Of a DNA stretch of 9,886 nucleotides, positions 1 to 6,480 are shown piece after piece. Source of the stretch: RGIG7213 sp045657205 (GTDB lineage: Bacteria > Bacillota > Clostridia > Oscillospirales > CAG-272). The notes beneath the pieces were generated by a model. The model worked only from the letters and a program-made list of their open reading frames with translations, was not told where the DNA came from and made no database searches. The DNA lies in NCBI GenBank assembly GCA_045657205.1, contig JAZOSS010000027.1, forward strand, positions 1-9,886, in the 5' to 3' direction. The position numbers were made by a program, and so were the translations under genes. Positions within the stretch are counted from its first letter, which is position 1. Every line of letters starts with the position of its first letter.

Positions 1-537
1 AGTTTTGAAGGCTTCTGCATCGGCTCCGTTTTTACGCATAAAGAATTCAAGCTCCAAGGCAAGCTCTTTTTCCGTAACGCCTTCCTTTATGAAGGACAAA
101 ATGCGCTCGAACGCTTTTTCCGCTATGCGCTGTGCCTTGATCGTGTATTCTATCTCGTCGTCATCCTTGAACTGACGGAGTGATGATACAAGCCCTTCTG
201 ACGAAATAAATTCCACAAAATGATATTTTGTTTTCAAGCTTTCAAGACTTCCGACGCTGAGGGTATCCTCCTCAAACATAAGCTTTTTTATACCAAGGTC
301 GGAAAGGAGGGGCAAAAGCTCTCCTCTTTCGCATATTTCGGCATCTTTTACTTCTTTTTTTGCCGCCTCGGTGTATCTGAAATCACACAAAAGATACGTT
401 TTATCCTTTGTGACGAGAACGTAGCCGTCTTCAAAATCAAACCCGCAGGCGTAGTATTGGCTCACGTATGAGGTGAGCAGTATTGCATCCGCCCCGTCGG
501 GCAATGCGTTTTTTATTTTTTCGTGTTTTCCTGTCAT
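1..537 (-). CDS. pepP: Xaa-Pro aminopeptidase (M24B), N-terminal part, runs off left edge
   Basis: Reading the minus strand from the ATG at 537 gives 179 uninterrupted residues to the window edge, so the C-terminal metal-binding catalytic domain lies outside. Residues 1-120 look like the creatinase/prolidase N-terminal domain: a DAILLTSYVSQYYACGF segment, then GYVLVT and YLLCDFRYTEAA. From about 124 the pita-bread domain begins with KDDDEIEYTIKAQRIAEKAF, EGVTEKELALELEFFMRKNGA and EAFKT, matching the usual 'ELA..LE..MR..GA...SF.T' run of this family. The enzyme is cytoplasmic and removes N-terminal residues preceding proline from peptides. An AAAGGA ribosome binding site (minus strand, 546-551) lies 8 bases before the ATG. 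It is divergent from the YtvI-like gene. In many Firmicutes this gene is followed by efp, which would be beyond the left edge. Family assignment is firm; exact substrate preference is inferred. Confidence 0.9.
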   Translation of the reverse strand, partial: MTGKHEKIKNALPDGADAILLTSYVSQYYACGFDFEDGYVLVTKDKTYLLCDFRYTEAAKKEVKDAEICERGELLPLLSDLGIKKLMFEEDTLSVGSLESLKTKYHFVEFISSEGLVSSLRQFKDDDEIEYTIKAQRIAEKAFERILSFIKEGVTEKELALELEFFMRKNGADAEAFKT

Positions 538-625
538 AACCGTCGTCCTTTTTTCATTTGTACGTTAATTATATACCCGATCGAGGGTTTAATGATGAAT
601 AATAATTTAAATTTTGAAGGTGCGT
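538..625. promoter_or_regulatory. Divergent intergenic region with weak promoter elements
   Basis: This 88-base AT-rich gap separates pepP (minus) from the YtvI-like gene (plus), so both promoters should lie here or overlap the coding starts. On the minus strand there is an exact TATAAT (568-573) about 30 bases before the pepP start, but no recognisable -35 at 16-18 bases. On the plus strand a TTTAAT (588-593) has only a 3-of-6 match to TTGACA 17 bases upstream (565-570). Neither promoter is convincing by eye. Confidence 0.3.
616..620 (+). promoter_or_regulatory. Ribosome binding site that sets the ytvI start
   Basis: GAAGG ends 5 bases before the ATG at 626. The same frame is open from a TTG at 614, but that codon overlaps this site and has no ribosome binding site of its own, so ATG 626 is preferred. 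Confidence 0.7.
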
Positions 626-1657
626 ATGAATATTCCCGAAAAAAATCCCGCAAGACTTCTGACTGTGTTGCTTTATTCCGCCATTGCCGTCCTCGGCGTT
701 TTCATTTTCTTTAAATATCTGCTTTTTCCGACAGCGCCGTTTGCACTCGGCTTGCTTTTGTCCTTTGCACTCCGACCTGCATTCAGGCTGATAAGATTCA
801 GAACGAAGCTGTCGTGCAGGCTTTGTGCATCGCTTCTTGTAAGTGTGTGCGGTGCGTTTATCGTCTTTTTGATATATATACTTTCGGTAAAGCTTTATTA
901 TCAGGCACAGTCGTTCGTTGAAAATTTTTCAAACGGATTTATCGGGGATATCATTTACAACGTGCCGATACTGCCTGAAATAATGAACTATGCCGAGTCG
1001 GTCGGTGTCGATATAATAACAGCTTTCGGTGATTTTCTTGCAGAAAAAACGCCGTCGATGATAAGCTCCGTTGCTGAATTTTTCCCAAAACTTCTGTTCT
1101 TTTTCACGGCGTTCGTCTTTTCCGCTGTCTATTTTCTTTCCGATTACGATGAAATAAAGGAATTTTGCAAAAAAAAGCTCAATAATTCAACGTATTTCGG
1201 TATATCGGCGGTCAAGAAAAAGACGATAGAAACAGTCTGCAGCTTTTTGAAAGGGTATTTTATCATAATGCTTCTGACGTTCGGGGAGCTTCTTTTGGGG
1301 TTCTTTATCCTAAAGGTGAACTATGCGCTTTTGATAGCGGCACTGACGGCGGCAGTCGATATTTTGCCCGTTTTGGGAGTTGGATGCGTTTTACTGCCCT
1401 GGGCGTTGTTTGCCTTTGCACAGGGAAACGTCACGAGAGCTTTGGGGCTTTGCATTATGTTCGTCGTGATAAACGGAGTAAGAAGGTTTGCAGAGCCTGC
1501 AATACTCGGCAAAAAAGCGGGACTTCACCCGCTTTTGTCGTTGTTTTCAATGTACCTCGGATACAGCCTTTTCGGCGTCACGGGACTGCTCCTTTTCCCG
1601 CCCATCGCCTGCCTCGGAAAAGAAATAACGGGAATAGAGATGAAAAATAAGAAATGA
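626..1657 (+). CDS. ytvI: AI-2E family / YtvI-type sporulation membrane protein
   Basis: A 343-residue polytopic membrane protein, close to the roughly 350-370 residues usual for YtvI-like members of the AI-2E transporter family (PF01594). Hydrophobic segments are visible at about residues 11-33, 37-50, 66-90, 155-172, 208-228, 232-264, 272-286 and 303-331. The family's pattern is clear: a large extracytoplasmic/amphipathic segment in the middle (about 90-150), then YFLSDYDEIKEF, then the conserved core AAVDILPVLGVGCVLLPWAL and the C-terminal RRFAEPAILGKKAGLHPLLSLFSMYLGYSLFGVTGLLLFPP. In B. subtilis YtvI is a sporulation integral membrane protein with no established transport substrate; other family members export small molecules or act in Na+/H+ antiport. 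The start is ATG 626. It converges on a short minus-strand gene 23 bases downstream, with no obvious hairpin terminator between them. Family certain; ytvI orthology likely. Confidence 0.88.
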   Translation: MNIPEKNPARLLTVLLYSAIAVLGVFIFFKYLLFPTAPFALGLLLSFALRPAFRLIRFRTKLSCRLCASLLVSVCGAFIVFLIYILSVKLYYQAQSFVENFSNGFIGDIIYNVPILPEIMNYAESVGVDIITAFGDFLAEKTPSMISSVAEFFPKLLFFFTAFVFSAVYFLSDYDEIKEFCKKKLNNSTYFGISAVKKKTIETVCSFLKGYFIIMLLTFGELLLGFFILKVNYALLIAALTAAVDILPVLGVGCVLLPWALFAFAQGNVTRALGLCIMFVVINGVRRFAEPAILGKKAGLHPLLSLFSMYLGYSLFGVTGLLLFPPIACLGKEITGIEMKNKK

Positions 1658-1680
1658 AGGGAAACGAGAGCCGGGCAGGA

Positions 1681-1908
1681 CTATTTTTTTCTTTTAAAGA
1701 GGTAATCCATATAAAGCAGTGCGCCGAAAGCTATATCAAACCCGAAAGCGCATCCGAAAAGTGCCTGCTTACAGACCTGTGCATTCCTCGGTGTCGGTGC
1801 GTTTATGTACACTATAAGGCAGGACAAAATACCTGCGATGATGATAAATGCACATATTTTAAATATTTTCATCGCTCTTTTATCGGGATAAAACTTTATT
1901 TTTTTCAT
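1681..1908 (-). CDS. Small two-helix membrane protein, unknown function
   Basis: A 75-residue ORF from ATG 1908 to TAG at 1681. A textbook AGGAGG (minus strand, 1915-1920) ends 6 bases before the ATG, which is the main reason to believe it is real. The open frame continues 33 bases upstream, but that extension would run through the ribosome binding site. The N terminus is basic (KKIKFYPDKRAMK). Two hydrophobic stretches at about residues 15-36 and 48-70 fit transmembrane helices, joined by a short loop (NAPTPRNAQVCKQ), and it ends FKRKK. With positive charge at both ends, the simplest topology puts both termini in the cytoplasm. It is not recognised as any named family. It stands alone between the convergent ytvI-like gene and the divergent isomerase gene. 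It could be a small stress or sporulation membrane protein, but nothing in the sequence shows which. Confidence 0.75.
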   Translation of the reverse strand: MKKIKFYPDKRAMKIFKICAFIIIAGILSCLIVYINAPTPRNAQVCKQALFGCAFGFDIAFGALLYMDYLFKRKK

Positions 1909-1914
1909 AAACTG

Positions 1915-1920
1915 CCTCCT
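1915..1920 (-). promoter_or_regulatory. Strong ribosome binding site for the small membrane protein
   Basis: The minus strand reads AGGAGG (within AAAGGAGG) 6 bases before ATG 1908. It fixes the start and supports translation of this otherwise anonymous ORF. Confidence 0.8.
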
Positions 1921-1967
1921 TTGGTTGCGTATCGTGTGCAAAATGTGAAAAATTCATATTTTGTTAC

Positions 1968-1996
1968 TTTAAATAAAAGTGTTTTTTACATATAAT
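1968..1996 (+). promoter_or_regulatory. Candidate sigma-A promoter of the isomerase-ymfFH-lgt-folD operon
   Basis: TTTAAA (1968-1973, 4 of 6 to TTGACA) and an exact TATAAT (1991-1996) are separated by 17 bases. Transcription would begin near 2003, giving a leader of about 50 bases before ATG 2054. A second, poorer -10 (TATAAG, 2000-2005 region) overlaps it. The leader contains a dyad. Confidence 0.55.
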
Positions 1997-2007
1997 ATTA
2001 TAAGGTA

Positions 2008-2031
2008 TGTGCTGTGAAATGTCAAAGCACA
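2008..2031 (+). promoter_or_regulatory. Dyad in the operon leader, candidate operator
   Basis: Bases 2008-2031 form an imperfect 24-base palindrome in which 10 of 12 symmetric pairs match. The outer arms are TGTGCT and AGCACA, with an inner TGA/TCA match. It sits just after the predicted transcription start, a classic position for a repressor operator. It could instead form an RNA hairpin with a 6-base stem upstream of the ribosome binding site at 2038-2044. There is no following T-run, so it is not a terminator. No regulator is identified. Confidence 0.4.
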
Positions 2032-2053
2032 ATTTTTGGAAAGGTAAAGCGGT

Positions 2054-2842
2054 ATGAATATCGGTGTATCAAGTGCGTGCTTTTTCCCCTTTGACACGAT
2101 AGAATCGTTAAACATCTGTGCCGATTGCGGTTTTGGTATAGCTGAAATATTTGCAAACACCCACAGCGAGCTTATGGGTGAATATCTGACGGATATAAAA
2201 AAGACTACGACGGACAGAAATATAAGGATAACCTCCATACACCCGTTTACCTCGGGGTATGAGTATATTTTATTTTTTGCAGGATACGACAAGCGCATCG
2301 ACGATGCGATAGAATACTACAAAAACTATTTTGAATGTGCCGCCGCCCTCGGTGCAAAATACGTCATTTTCCACGGGGATAACAGACGCGCCCCGTTTGT
2401 CGGTGTCGAAAGATACGCAGAAATATTTTCAAGACTTGACGAAGCCTCAAAGCCGTTCGGCATAAGAGTGGCTCAGGAAAACGTATCGACCTCCCATATC
2501 GGCTCACCCGAAAATATCCGCGCCCTTCGCAAGCTTTTGCCCGATATACAGTTCACGTTTGACGTAAAACAGGCTTGCCGCGGCGGGTTTGATCCTTTCG
2601 ATATGCTCGATGCCATGGGCAGTAACGTCCGCCACGTTCATTTGAACGACTGGAACGGAGACGACTGTGCTTTACCGTGTAAAGGCTCGTGCGATCTTAA
2701 AGGACTTGTAAAAAAGCTTGACTCCGTAAACTATGACGGCGACTATATCATTGAAGTTTACAGACGTAATTTCAACGATTGCCGTGATCTTTCCGCCTCC
2801 AAAACAGAATTTTTGAAATTATTTGATAAAGGAACTGTATGA
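2054..2842 (+). CDS. Sugar phosphate isomerase/epimerase-like TIM-barrel protein
   Basis: A 262-residue cytoplasmic protein of the xylose-isomerase-like / AP-endonuclease-2 TIM-barrel family (PF01261). It opens with NIGVSSACFFPFDTIESL and GFGIAEIF, typical of the first barrel strands. Likely metal or active-site residues fall where the family has them: H63 (SIHPF), H107 (VIFHGD), E142 (AQEN), D170 (FTFDVKQA), H196 (HVHLND) and E234 (YIIEVY). These would bind a divalent metal and carry out isomerisation or epimerisation of a small sugar or related polyol. The substrate cannot be read from sequence, and some relatives instead are endonuclease IV (longer, with more His ligands) or inosose dehydratase. 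A GGAAAGG site at 2038-2044 precedes the ATG by 9 bases. It is first in a five-gene operon and its stop overlaps the ymfF start (ATGA, 4 bases). Its link to the M16 pair is unknown. Confidence 0.85.
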   Translation: MNIGVSSACFFPFDTIESLNICADCGFGIAEIFANTHSELMGEYLTDIKKTTTDRNIRITSIHPFTSGYEYILFFAGYDKRIDDAIEYYKNYFECAAALGAKYVIFHGDNRRAPFVGVERYAEIFSRLDEASKPFGIRVAQENVSTSHIGSPENIRALRKLLPDIQFTFDVKQACRGGFDPFDMLDAMGSNVRHVHLNDWNGDDCALPCKGSCDLKGLVKKLDSVNYDGDYIIEVYRRNFNDCRDLSASKTEFLKLFDKGTV

Positions 2843-4122
2843 AATACGGAAAAAAAGAAATATCACCGAATATTTCGCTGTGTTACATAATAACGGATAA
2901 ATTCAAAACGGAAAATCTCAACGTGAATTTTCTCGTCCCTCTTAAGGATTCTCCGTTTGCCCAGGTGCTTTTGCCGAACGTAATGTCGAAGGGCTGCCGT
3001 GAATATCCGACACAGAGGCTTATAAGAAAACAGCTTGATCATTTGTTTAATGCATCAGCCGGTATTTATCTTCATTCGTACGGTGAATATATTTCGGTCT
3101 GCTTTTCGTCATCGTATTTAAAAAACGATTTAGCATACGAAAGCTGTGACATATCGGGCTTGACGGCAGAGATGCTTTACAAAATAATGCTCGACGGACT
3201 CGTTGAAAACGGCTCGTTTTCGGAAGAATACACCGAAAGAGAAAAAGAAAACAAGTGTCAGGCTCTGGGAGCCGTCATAAACAATAAAGACGCATACTCA
3301 TCAAACAGATGCTTACAGCTTATGTGCGAGGGCGAGGACACTTCATTTCTTTATTCAATAGAAACGGAGCCTTACGAAAAATTAAACGGTGAGCTTCTTT
3401 ACAAAGCTTACGAAAATATGATAAAGACCTCCCCCGTTATAATAACGTACGTGGGTGAAGATGAAGGCTTTGCCGAGGAGTTTGCAAAGCGTATATCCGA
3501 CAGCATAAAAAGTTGCGAAAGACTTTCCTTAAACACCGAAAAAACCGTGAAATTCCCCGAAAAAATACGGTATTTTGAAGAAGAACACGATGTAAAGCAG
3601 GCAAGGCTCGTCATCGGCTTCCGTGATGAAATATCAAACGATGAAACGACGTACGCAAAGGCTGTATTTGATGAGATGTACGGAATGTCACCTATGAGCA
3701 AGCTGTTCTGCAACGTACGCGAAAAGCAGTCGCTTTGCTACTACTGCTCGTCGTCAAGAAACCACAAAACGGGAATAATGACCGTTAAAACGGGCATAAA
3801 AGCGGAAAACAAGGACCGTGCGTATAACGAAATACTGCATCAGCTTGACTGTATGAAAAAGGGACAGTTTACGAAAGAAGAGCTTGAAAACGCAAAAAAG
3901 GGGCTTATAAGCCAGGTGCTTTCCGTTAAGGATTCCCCCGAGGCTCTTTCCTCACTCCTTTTTAAAGGTGCCGTAAACGGTAAGATATTAACGCCCGAAG
4001 AAGAAGCCGCAAGAATAGAAAGCGTAACGGAAAATGACGTTGTAAACTGCTGCCGCAATATCATCCCCGACACCGTATATTTTATGTACGGCAAGGGTGT
4101 TCAGGAGGATGAAGATGAGTGA
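2839..4122 (+). CDS. ymfF: M16 peptidase-like protein YmfF, non-zinc subunit
   Basis: A 427-residue cytoplasmic protein of the M16 (insulinase/pitrilysin) fold, of the type annotated as EF-P 5-aminopentanol modification-associated protein YfmF. Residues about 1-205 are the first M16 lobe. The zinc motif HxxEH, expected where LLPNVMSKG lies (about 44-52), is absent, so this subunit should not bind catalytic zinc. Residues about 245-420 are the second lobe and keep the family signature SKLFCNVREKQSLCYYCSSS, with R294 and Y301 as the substrate-binding Arg/Tyr pair. This is the layout of the non-catalytic partner in MPP-like heterodimers. Translation is coupled to the preceding isomerase (ATGA overlap), with AAAGGA at 2828-2833, and to ymfH (8-base overlap). 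In B. subtilis the pair is associated with EF-P modification; whether that is true here is inferred. The acidic tail EDEDE results from overlapping the ymfH ribosome binding site. Confidence 0.88.
   Translation: MKYGKKEISPNISLCYIITDKFKTENLNVNFLVPLKDSPFAQVLLPNVMSKGCREYPTQRLIRKQLDHLFNASAGIYLHSYGEYISVCFSSSYLKNDLAYESCDISGLTAEMLYKIMLDGLVENGSFSEEYTEREKENKCQALGAVINNKDAYSSNRCLQLMCEGEDTSFLYSIETEPYEKLNGELLYKAYENMIKTSPVIITYVGEDEGFAEEFAKRISDSIKSCERLSLNTEKTVKFPEKIRYFEEEHDVKQARLVIGFRDEISNDETTYAKAVFDEMYGMSPMSKLFCNVREKQSLCYYCSSSRNHKTGIMTVKTGIKAENKDRAYNEILHQLDCMKKGQFTKEELENAKKGLISQVLSVKDSPEALSSLLFKGAVNGKILTPEEEAARIESVTENDVVNCCRNIIPDTVYFMYGKGVQEDEDE
4103..4108 (+). promoter_or_regulatory. Ribosome binding site inside ymfF that sets the ymfH start
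   Basis: AGGAGG lies in the last codons of ymfF and ends 6 bases before ATG 4115. Earlier in-frame starts (GTG 4097, ATG 4109) overlap or abut this site, so 4115 is the natural start. Its position suggests translational coupling and matched dosage of the two M16 subunits. Confidence 0.8.
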
Positions 4123-5404
4123 TTTTCAGAAAACCCTGTGCAAGATAACGGGCGACGTATGCTATAAAACGAAGCTTGAAAACGGTCTTACGCTGTACAT
4201 AGCACCGAACGAAACGACGACGTATCACGCGGTATTTTACACGAACTTCGGTTCGGCTGACAGCGTTTTTGAAAAAGACGGAAAAATCGTGAAGATACCC
4301 GACGGAATGGCTCATTTTCTTGAGCATAAGCTGTTTGAAACGGAAGACGGCGGCGACGCCTTTGAGCTTTTTGCAAAGACGGGCGCGGATGCAAACGCCT
4401 ACACCTCTTTCACAAAAACGTGCTACGTTTTCTCCTGCACGGATGAATTTTATAAATCCCTTGATATTTTGCTTTCCTTTGTCACCTCTCCGCACTTCAC
4501 AAAGGAGTCGGTCGAAAAGGAAAAGGGCATAATAATCGAAGAAATAACGATGTACGACGACGCACCCGACTGGCAGTGTATGTTCGGTATGATGAAGGGA
4601 CTTTACAAAAAAGATAATCCCCTGACGGTCGATATCGCGGGTGATGCCGAGTCAGTAAGCGAAGCAACCGACGAAATGCTGTATTCGATATACGAAAGCT
4701 TTTACAGTCTTTCAAATATGACGCTGTGCATTTCCGGAAACGTCGATAAAGAAAAGATACTGAAGATGTGCCAAAGCCTCAAAGGCAGAAACGGAACCGT
4801 ACCGAAAACGGTATATCCCGATGAAGATAAATCGTCGTGCGAAAAGCTTGTCGAAAAGAAAATGCAGGTGTCACGTTCTCTTTTCAGCTTCGGTATAAAG
4901 GATCTGCCCGTTTCGGACGATCTCGAACGTCAGAAAAGGATATGCGCCGTGGCTGTTTTTTCAAATATGCTGTTCGGCCCGTCAAGCGAGATATACTCAT
5001 CTCTTTACGACAAAATGATAATAAACAAGACGTTTTTTGCAGAATACGAATCGTGTTCTGCATATGCGTTTTTCTCATTCCGCGGCGAAACACAGCATCC
5101 GCGCAAAGCGCACGAGGCTCTGTGCGAGTATATAGAGGAAGTAAAGCAAAAGGGTTTTGACAGTGAAGAATTTGAAACGTCCCGCCGTGTCGTTTACGCA
5201 GGTGCGGTGCGTGATCTTGAAAACAGCATCCGTGTATGCGAGGATATGTCGGATATAGGCGAGCTGCTTTTCTTAATACCCGAAATAACAGCGGAGTTGA
5301 CAAAGGAATACGCGTTTGAAGTGTTCTGTGAGCTGTTCACGCCCGAGTCCTACACGCTGTCAATTATAGACCCGATAAATAATGATGAAAGTGAGAAGGA
5401 ATAA
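4115..5404 (+). CDS. ymfH: M16 zinc peptidase YmfH, catalytic subunit
   Basis: A 429-residue M16 protein. It carries the inverted zinc motif HxxEH as H67-F-L-E70-H71 (context GMAHFLEHKLFE), with the downstream third ligand most likely E143 in KGIIIEEITMYDD. A typical M16 strand, TGADANAYTSFTKTCYVFSC, follows the zinc helix. The second lobe (about 245-425) does not show the R..Y pair; the corresponding segment is IYSSLYDKMIINKTFFAEYE. YmfH therefore supplies zinc chemistry while YmfF supplies the Arg/Tyr pair, as in mitochondrial processing peptidase and related bacterial pairs. It is probably cytoplasmic, as no signal peptide is seen. It is annotated in Firmicutes as EF-P 5-aminopentanol modification-associated protein YfmH. 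The start overlaps ymfF by 8 bases; the stop overlaps lgt by one base (TAATG). The peptide substrate is not known from sequence. Confidence 0.9.
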   Translation: MSDFQKTLCKITGDVCYKTKLENGLTLYIAPNETTTYHAVFYTNFGSADSVFEKDGKIVKIPDGMAHFLEHKLFETEDGGDAFELFAKTGADANAYTSFTKTCYVFSCTDEFYKSLDILLSFVTSPHFTKESVEKEKGIIIEEITMYDDAPDWQCMFGMMKGLYKKDNPLTVDIAGDAESVSEATDEMLYSIYESFYSLSNMTLCISGNVDKEKILKMCQSLKGRNGTVPKTVYPDEDKSSCEKLVEKKMQVSRSLFSFGIKDLPVSDDLERQKRICAVAVFSNMLFGPSSEIYSSLYDKMIINKTFFAEYESCSAYAFFSFRGETQHPRKAHEALCEYIEEVKQKGFDSEEFETSRRVVYAGAVRDLENSIRVCEDMSDIGELLFLIPEITAELTKEYAFEVFCELFTPESYTLSIIDPINNDESEKE

Positions 5405-6480
5405 TGTATCAGGTTGAATTTAAAATGTTTGATTTTGCGATGCGTTTTTCCCCCGTTGCCTTTACGGTATTCGGCAAGGACGTGTACTGGTACGGCTTGA
5501 TAATAACAGTCGGTATCATTCTCGGGGTAATATACGCATTCTTCCGCGCAAAGCAAAGCGGAATAAAGGCTGACGATATGTACGATTATTCGATATTTAC
5601 GATAGTTTTCGGCATAATCGGCGCAAGGCTTTACTACGTGCTTGCAAATCTTGACACGTACAAGAGCTTTAAGGATATTATCGCCGTCTGGAACGGCGGA
5701 CTTGCCATATACGGCGGTATTATCGGAGCGATAGCCGCTATCGTCGTAACGGCACTCGTCAAAAAGCAGAAGCCACTCAGAATTCTCGACTGTGCGGCAC
5801 CTGCGGCAATGATAGGACAGGCAATAGGCAGATGGGGCAACTATATGAACCAGGAAGCATTCGGCTGTAATACGACACTGCCCTGGGGTATGCGCTCGAC
5901 CGTTTATGAAAAGCTCGACGGGGTAAGACTTCAGGGAACGGTAGAATACCTTACCTTTCACAGATCATCGCTTATGAAAGAAAATCCCGGACTTAAAATA
6001 GATCCGTTCGGTTACGTTCACCCTACGTTCTTGTATGAGTCGCTGTGGAATATTTTAGGATTTATCCTCATCAATATTTTCTATAAAAAGAAGAAATTTG
6101 ACGGTGAAATTGTGTTTGCCTACCTCGGCTGGTACGGTATCGGCAGAATATTTATTGAAGCTTTGAGAACGGATTCGCTTTATCTCGGCTCAACGGGCAT
6201 AAAGGTTTCCCAGCTTGTGGCTCTCATTTGCATCGTTTTAAGCATATTTTTCATCACCTACGGCAGAATTAAGGCGCACGGAGCAGGTGTTACGACGCTT
6301 TACACGAAAACACCGAACGGCAAATGGATAATGACTGACGCTTTAAACGCGTACGAAGAAAAAGAAGAGCTTTCCGAAGCTGACGAAAACACAGAAGACT
6401 CTGAAGAAGATGAAGAAATAAACGAAGAAACAGAAGAAACAGAAGAAACGGAGAAAACAGAAGATGGCACTGATAATTGA
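5404..6480 (+). CDS. lgt: Prolipoprotein diacylglyceryl transferase, with acidic repeat tail
   Basis: A 358-residue integral membrane enzyme that transfers diacylglycerol from phosphatidylglycerol to the lipobox cysteine of prolipoproteins, the first lipoprotein maturation step. The Lgt signature is plain: VYWYGLIITVGIILG near the N terminus, AVWNGGLAIYGGIIGA (95-110), GRWGNYMNQEAFG (142-154, with R143, N146 and E151), HPTFLYESLWN (206-216), and IEALRTDSLYLG (251-262) with the conserved Arg near the end of the catalytic core. About seven hydrophobic segments are visible up to residue 287. The position equivalent to E. coli H103 is Tyr (Y103), a change I believe is common in clostridial Lgt. 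Residues 316-358 form an unusual, very acidic tail rich in E, D and T, including a tandem EET repeat, absent from the short classical enzymes. The start overlaps the ymfH stop (TAATG), with an AAGGA only 3 bases upstream, suggesting coupling. The 3' end overlaps folD by 17 bases. Confidence 0.96.
   Translation: MYQVEFKMFDFAMRFSPVAFTVFGKDVYWYGLIITVGIILGVIYAFFRAKQSGIKADDMYDYSIFTIVFGIIGARLYYVLANLDTYKSFKDIIAVWNGGLAIYGGIIGAIAAIVVTALVKKQKPLRILDCAAPAAMIGQAIGRWGNYMNQEAFGCNTTLPWGMRSTVYEKLDGVRLQGTVEYLTFHRSSLMKENPGLKIDPFGYVHPTFLYESLWNILGFILINIFYKKKKFDGEIVFAYLGWYGIGRIFIEALRTDSLYLGSTGIKVSQLVALICIVLSIFFITYGRIKAHGAGVTTLYTKTPNGKWIMTDALNAYEEKEELSEADENTEDSEEDEEINEETEETEETEKTEDGTDN
6424..6459 (+). repeat. Four 9-base tandem repeats encoding the acidic tail of Lgt
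   Basis: Two exact copies of GAAGAAACA (6424-6441) are followed by GAAGAAACG and GAGAAAACA, in the lgt frame, giving E-E-T units. A 9-base unit lets copy number change without breaking frame. The purine-rich run also leads directly into the folD start. Confidence 0.85.
6450..6453 (+). promoter_or_regulatory. Weak ribosome binding site for folD inside lgt
   Basis: GGAG, created where the third and fourth tandem copies meet, lies 10 bases before ATG 6464. It is the only Shine-Dalgarno-like string near this start, and folD begins 17 bases before lgt ends, so folD translation probably depends on ribosomes already translating lgt. Confidence 0.5.

Noticed and set aside
220..471. Plus-strand 83-residue frame at the left edge
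   Set aside because: It is antisense to the pepP creatinase domain, which translates cleanly on the minus strand to the window edge.
1658..1700. Possible terminator at the T-run after the ytvI-like gene
   Set aside because: The T-run at about 1684 lies inside the convergent small gene and no stable stem precedes it.
5350..5961. 203-residue minus-strand frame opposite lgt
   Set aside because: It is antisense to the Lgt core and has Cys/Tyr/Arg-rich composition without any motif.
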